64,000 bases of DNA from Rhinopomastus cyanomelas (Eukaryota; Chordata; Aves; Bucerotiformes; Rhinopomastidae): assembly GCA_013400115.1 (NCBI GenBank), contig VXBP01008281.1, positions 179,800-243,799 on the forward strand, given 5' to 3'. Positions 59,293 to 64,000 of this stretch are shown piece by piece (the stretch's first letter is position 1; the number at the start of each line of letters is the position of its first letter). Position numbers and translations under genes: made by a program. The notes beneath the pieces are model-generated. The model was not told the origin of the DNA. It saw nothing but the letters and a program-made list of their open reading frames with translations, and made no database searches.

Positions 59293-62200
59293 CCCAGACA
59301 GTGCAGCAGCCTCCTCTTTGTCCACTGGTGGACCCCCAGCCCAAGCATCACCTCCCAGTGAGGTTCACCCTTGCATGTGGACTGATGAAATGCAGGTTGT
59401 ACATTGCTGTTCTGCACTCCCTAGGGAGCAGTTTCACGTCTGGGCAACCTTCCAGTTTGCTCTCACTTGTACCTCCATGGCTAATAGCCTTGGTAGGCTT
59501 TCAGCAGAGGAGGCTGTCACAGGTGGAGAGCCCAGGTCCAGTCTCACCAGTCCCATGCTATCTTTAGTATGGACCGTTAAAAAATCGCTCTGGTGAGTTT
59601 TATTGCCACAGTATGTCAACGTGGCTGGGAGAGTGTGGCTGCAGTTCATCAGAGATGGGTGCAAAGCTCCTGGTGAAATGTAAACAGGAAGAAAACATGG
59701 CCGTTCCCTTAGTGACTCCATAGTGACAGAGAAATGCCATTCAGTTTCACAACCACGGCTTTCCTCTCATGGCTCAGGTTCTCCTGACTAGTCCTGCCAC
59801 TGGCAGGTGAGTAAGAGGAGCTGGATCCAGCCCTCACCACACTTTGTGCATCACGGCATGTCCCTGCCTCCCCACTTCACTCTAGAGACCAGCAGCCAGG
59901 CAGCCAAAACTTCCACTGTGGACACCGGTGAACAGCCTGTCCTGGACCTTCCTCATCGGCTCCACCCACGCTCCCAAACATCTCAACAGTTGACAACTAC
60001 ACCGAGATCTTAAATGGCTTTTTTTTAGGACAAATGATGAAGAAAGGTAGAGCTAGAGCTTTGAAGACAAGTATTTGCCTAGTTTTCTTTCTTAGGATGA
60101 TTATGAGTAACAAGCTGGTTGTGTAAATCATGACTTGCTGACAGAGAATTCTGAGGAGTGAGAACTCAAATAATGCAGTGAATCATGGTGCTGAGCAGGT
60201 CATCATGCTCTTCTGTGCTACAGGAGACCCGAAGCAACTACCCTGCTGATTTCTATTCCAGGCCTCTCACAAACGGGCTTGTGCAGCAATGGTGATGCCT
60301 GACATGACTCATTTACCTCTTCTGGCTCTCAGGAGCTGCCAGCATGGCTAGTATGGGAGCAGCAATGCAATGCGGGTTACCTTGGGTGGCCACACGCCAT
60401 GACTGCCCAGTGCTCATTTGCTGGTGGCCAGGCAGTTGCTTTTAGCAGTAAGAGAAGAATCACATCAAGCCTGCTCAGCCATCACCTACCTTGGGGTCTA
60501 TCTTTGGATCCCAGAAATAACCTTTTATGCACCTTAGTACTGTGGGTAACAAAAACACAGCCCCTCATTTTGGGTAGGGTCTTGGCCTTGCCCTGCTGGA
60601 AACCCATTTTGGAGTTCACAGATGCAGGTAAGAGGAAAAGAGTTCTAAAGCAAAGCAAGAAACAACCTTACTCTTCTTGTTTTCATTCAAATTCCATGCA
60701 CTAAGGTGCAGCTGCATTTTAATGAGAAGGGTCATAGCGACAGCCTGAAACCACCCTACACACGCGGTCATTGCTTTGTGGGAGATAAATTTAAAATGTC
60801 AGGGCATGCCATGGAAATGCAACATTTGCATTTTGCTATCGGGATGTGCCAGGACATTACACTGCGATCGCAAATCAGGAGGTGATCATGTGAAGGGAAT
60901 AAAGGAGCAGCCTTATCTCCAGCAAACTACTATGTGCTTTTGATTTAGTATTTCCAAATAGTGCCCACAGCATCGGGGTGTGAAGAGGAGCCCAAGAGAA
61001 GCTCCAGAACTGTGTCTCGTAATATTGCATCAGGGATGGCAAACCTCAGTGTTCCTCATTCAGGTGAATAATCCTATTCCCTTCACTGTAGGCTGGGAGG
61101 CCAGTGCCTTGTTTTTGCACGCTGGTTCTCAGAATGATGTAGATGTATTGGTGGTGCCTCCTAGGCTCAAGTCAGCCTCACCATCCTACTTGGCAGGTGT
61201 CATCCTCCACACACTCAGGCTTCCTCCATTTGTTTGTTATCTTTTTTTCCTGTTTCCCAGCGACTCCATAGTTTCTCCATCACTTCCAGTAGCCCTCCAA
61301 GACTGAAACTAACATCTGTCTTGTCTGATCCATTCTCACCCACTTTCAGCAGGGAGGGCTTTGTGACCATGTTCTATTTTGGCAGGATTTTCAGGTTTTG
61401 GGGGTTGGTTTAGGTTAGGTTTTTTTTAAGCAAACAGTTATAAACATTTTCCTCCCTACAGGTTGTGTGATTAAATTAGCAAAAAGCAGATGGGGCTGCT
61501 TGTGGGTGGGGGCCAGGGAAGGGGAAAGATTTATGGGGTTTCTGAGTTCCCATGGGAGTTTCCTAGCAGTCCCTGAAAGTGCTGAGTTAGGCACAGATGA
61601 ACCTCACCCTGATGGTAAAAGGTCCGTTTTGCCTGAGGAGCCATCAGCAGTGCCACCATCATCACCATCCTGGAGCATTAGGTGATCCTTTAGATATGCT
61701 GAGCCCAGGCCCTTGAATGCCTTTAAAACAGATAAAGAACAAAACCTTGAACCTTCTGTGCCAGTCTCCCTGGGGTATGGGCTTTTGCTTGGTCATTTCC
61801 TCCCCAAATCACGTCCCATGAGCTGTCCATGCCCTCCCGCCCTTTGTGCCTGTTCCTCGCCGCCGCTCGACTGTGTTCCATACTCCTTCTTCAGTGACAC
61901 TTTTCCTGGCACCCTTCCCACATTCTCCTGCTGCCAACTCAGGCTCAGTACGAGCTGCTTTGTGCTCCCTTTCAAATCCTGTTCTATTGTGGCAGATAAA
62001 CCCACTGTCCCCTACACACGCGCTTTTGGTATTACCCTTGACAGCTCCTCTCTGCTGGCACTCAGCTGCCGCTTAATCGCCTGCCTTCCTCCCCCGATTC
62101 ACCTCGCGTGCTCTCGTGGCCAGAAGCAATGTCACGTCGGGAGTTCTGGCATCGCCTCCCTCGTGATCCCGCTGCTGCCTCGCACGCTTCTGCTTCGCTG

Positions 62201-63265
62201 CGCTATGTGGGCCACGGAAACCACCACCTCCCCCTGCTTTCTGTACCCTGCACCTTTACACATCCCCTGATTTTATCAGTTATCTGATGCTTTAGAGGGT
62301 TCTTTCACACAGTGACCTGCCTGACCTTGATGCCCAGGTAGCCCTTACGTTCCGATCCCTCCCCCAATCATCCTTCCACAGTGGCTGCTCTCCTGTGACA
62401 TTTGCGAGGAGTGGGGAGCAGACCCAAGCTAGCAGATCCAGCAAATGACACAGCTCGACAAAGGGAACTCATACGCTGTGCAGGCAGAACTGGAAATAAC
62501 CTCATTGCCTGACACCCTGCCCTGCCCCTGACCCACCCCCTGCATGTCTCAGCCATCTCTTCTCCTCATGTCCCCACTTGAGCTCCTCTCTGCTCTACCA
62601 AAACAGGGACCACCAGCAGCTTCCCCAGACAAGCAGCTGAAAGACAATGCAGAAACCACTTCCATGCACTGGCCTGAGTAACTAACAATGCAAAGACCAG
62701 CTAAATTGAAAGCGTTAGGATCAAAGTTATAATTTATTTCTAACCCAGGAACCGTGGCAGGTGCAGACACGTCTCCCACGCCCCTGGAAGATCCTGCACA
62801 GGAAGGTTTGGTGTTTATTAAGTTTTTTTCCCCTCCCTTGTTGCCCACTGCCACAGACTTTGCTCCTTGGGGTTGGGATTGTGAGCAGCGGGAGAGCTTC
62901 CATGTGTTTGAGCCTGCGGAAAACAATGGGGAATGCTGTCTGATGACTGCCGCATGTCACGCACCCAGCCCTTGCCTCACAGGCTGTTCTTGGAGCTCTT
63001 CGCACCGCCTGGAATGTGGCACGAGTGCCAGCCTGCGCCCCGCCACGTGGGCACATTGACCCCCTCCCAGCCCACCCCAGACCAAATTGCACCTTGTGGC
63101 ATAGACTGGGATGCAGGACCACGACCAAGTGGGGGCAGGAGGAGGCACAGTGTGGTGAGGGCAGCCTCTCCTGTCTGTGCTTCCCTTCAGGGACTCAAGT
63201 CCCTGCCAGGGTCTCCTGACCTCCAGGGCAGGTTTCTCCACTCCCCACCGAAGTCAGAATCTACT
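59293..63265. other. Intergenic, nothing recognised
   Basis: No exon, RNA gene or clear repeat is recognised. The 185-codon frame at 61713-62270 (+) has no family or splice support. Confidence 0.5.
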
Positions 63266-63269
63266 TGCT

Positions 63270-63340
63270 CACAGAATCAAAGAAGAGTTTGGGCTGGAAG
63301 GGACCTTACAAATCATCTAGTCCTGATCCTCATGGTTTTT
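63270..63340 (-). mobile_element. CR1 LINE 3' tip
   Basis: Plus strand 'cacagaatcaaagaagagtt', 'tgggctggaagggaccttac' and 'aaatcatctagtcctgatcc', the reverse complement of a CR1 end, about 70 bases. Confidence 0.85.
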
Positions 63341-63383
63341 ACATGTTTTATAAAAAATATAAAAGACCTCTTCTAACAGTTCT

Positions 63384-63965
63384 GGGTCTCCTCGGTGCCC
63401 CCAGCACAGCCCTCCAGGGCAGGATCACCTCAGCCCCAAACAGGACAAGGTCTCCTTAGTCTCCTAAACACTGGATTGCTTCAGCCTGCCCCTAGGATAT
63501 GATCACCTCAGATATCCACGGCTAGGATCTCCATAGTCTGGATCTGCCTAGCCATTCCCTCAAGGGCAGGATCAGCTCAGACCTCCAAGGTCAAGATCTC
63601 CTCAGATCCTCTCAGGGTCTAGATGCCCTAAGACCCCTCCCTGCCAAGGTCACGATCCTCCTGAGTCCTCCAAACAGTCTCTCTCCAGTCCACTCAGGTC
63701 AGGATCTCTCCACAGCACCCCAAGGACAGCTCTTTCTCCGAGACCCCCAAGGTCAGAGTCTCCCCAGGTTCGCCCCCCCCCCAAGGTCAGCATCTCCTCA
63801 GTCACCCCAAAAGACAGTATCACTTCAGACCCCCAAGGTCAGCATCTCCTTAATAAAATCAGGCTCTCTTCAGCCCCTCTTCACGGTCAGGATCTCCTGG
63901 GCTCCCCACAACCCCGGCTCACCTCAGCGCCCCCCAGCAAAGCTTTCCCTCAACCTCGGTCAGCC
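63384..63965. repeat. Degenerate minisatellite, unit about 25-50 bases
   Basis: Many imperfect copies of a C-rich unit with the core CAAGGTCAGGATCTCCTCAG are spaced irregularly. CCAAGGTCA occurs exactly at 63585, 63644, 63747, 63781 and 63833, with near-matches between. The array may continue beyond the right edge. Confidence 0.8.
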
Positions 63966-64000
63966 TCTGCCTCTCCCTCTAGCCAGCACAACCCCCAGTC

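Noticed and set aside
61713..62270. 185-codon open frame on the plus strand
   Set aside because: Cys/Ser/Pro-rich low-information translation with no family match and no exon borders.
63384..63965. CRISPR-like array
   Set aside because: The repeats are imperfect, unit lengths vary, there are no unique equal-length spacers, and the genome is vertebrate.

Overview
The window is vertebrate nuclear DNA, almost certainly from a bird. Genes are split by short GT-AG introns, and the repeats are dominated by 5'-truncated CR1 LINE fragments whose 3' ends carry the short octamer repeats (ATTCTRTG type) typical of avian CR1. There is no prokaryotic or viral gene organisation. The species cannot be named from the sequence alone.

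Three protein-coding genes are supported, in the order and orientation of human 3q25.31 (KCNAB1 >, < SSR3, TIPARP >). (1) The last three coding exons of KCNAB1, the voltage-gated potassium channel beta-1 subunit, lie at 1075-2771 (+); earlier exons are off the left edge. (2) A complete five-exon SSR3 gene (TRAP-gamma, a translocon subunit, 187 residues) lies at 5483-8268 (-). It is tail-to-tail with KCNAB1 and starts in a GC-rich promoter. (3) TIPARP/PARP7, an AHR-inducible mono-ADP-ribosyltransferase of 671 residues, lies at 23182-41713 (+). Its five coding exons were joined by matching splice phases, and a non-coding first exon is proposed near 21 kb.

Layout: 1-4.2 kb is the KCNAB1 3' end and UTR. 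4.2-5.1 kb is a short convergent intergenic space with a (CA)16 tract. 5.1-8.3 kb is SSR3. 7.7-8.6 kb is a CpG-rich, possibly bidirectional promoter with evenly spaced ETS-like and MYB-like motifs. 8.6-20.4 kb is intergenic with CR1 pieces. 20.4-21.1 kb is the putative TIPARP promoter with three AHR-type core motifs. 21.1-41.8 kb is TIPARP. 41.8-64 kb has no gene I can recognise. It holds a 326-base assembly gap, a dense cluster of CR1 fragments (48-59.3 kb, one pair apparently nested), and at the right edge a degenerate minisatellite that repeatedly presents CCAAGGTCA.

The three genes do not form a pathway; they are a conserved syntenic block. I found no undescribed gene system. The most interesting signals are regulatory or structural: the GC-AG intron of KCNAB1, the phased motif arrays of the SSR3 promoter, the AHR-motif cluster before TIPARP, and the nuclear-receptor-like minisatellite.
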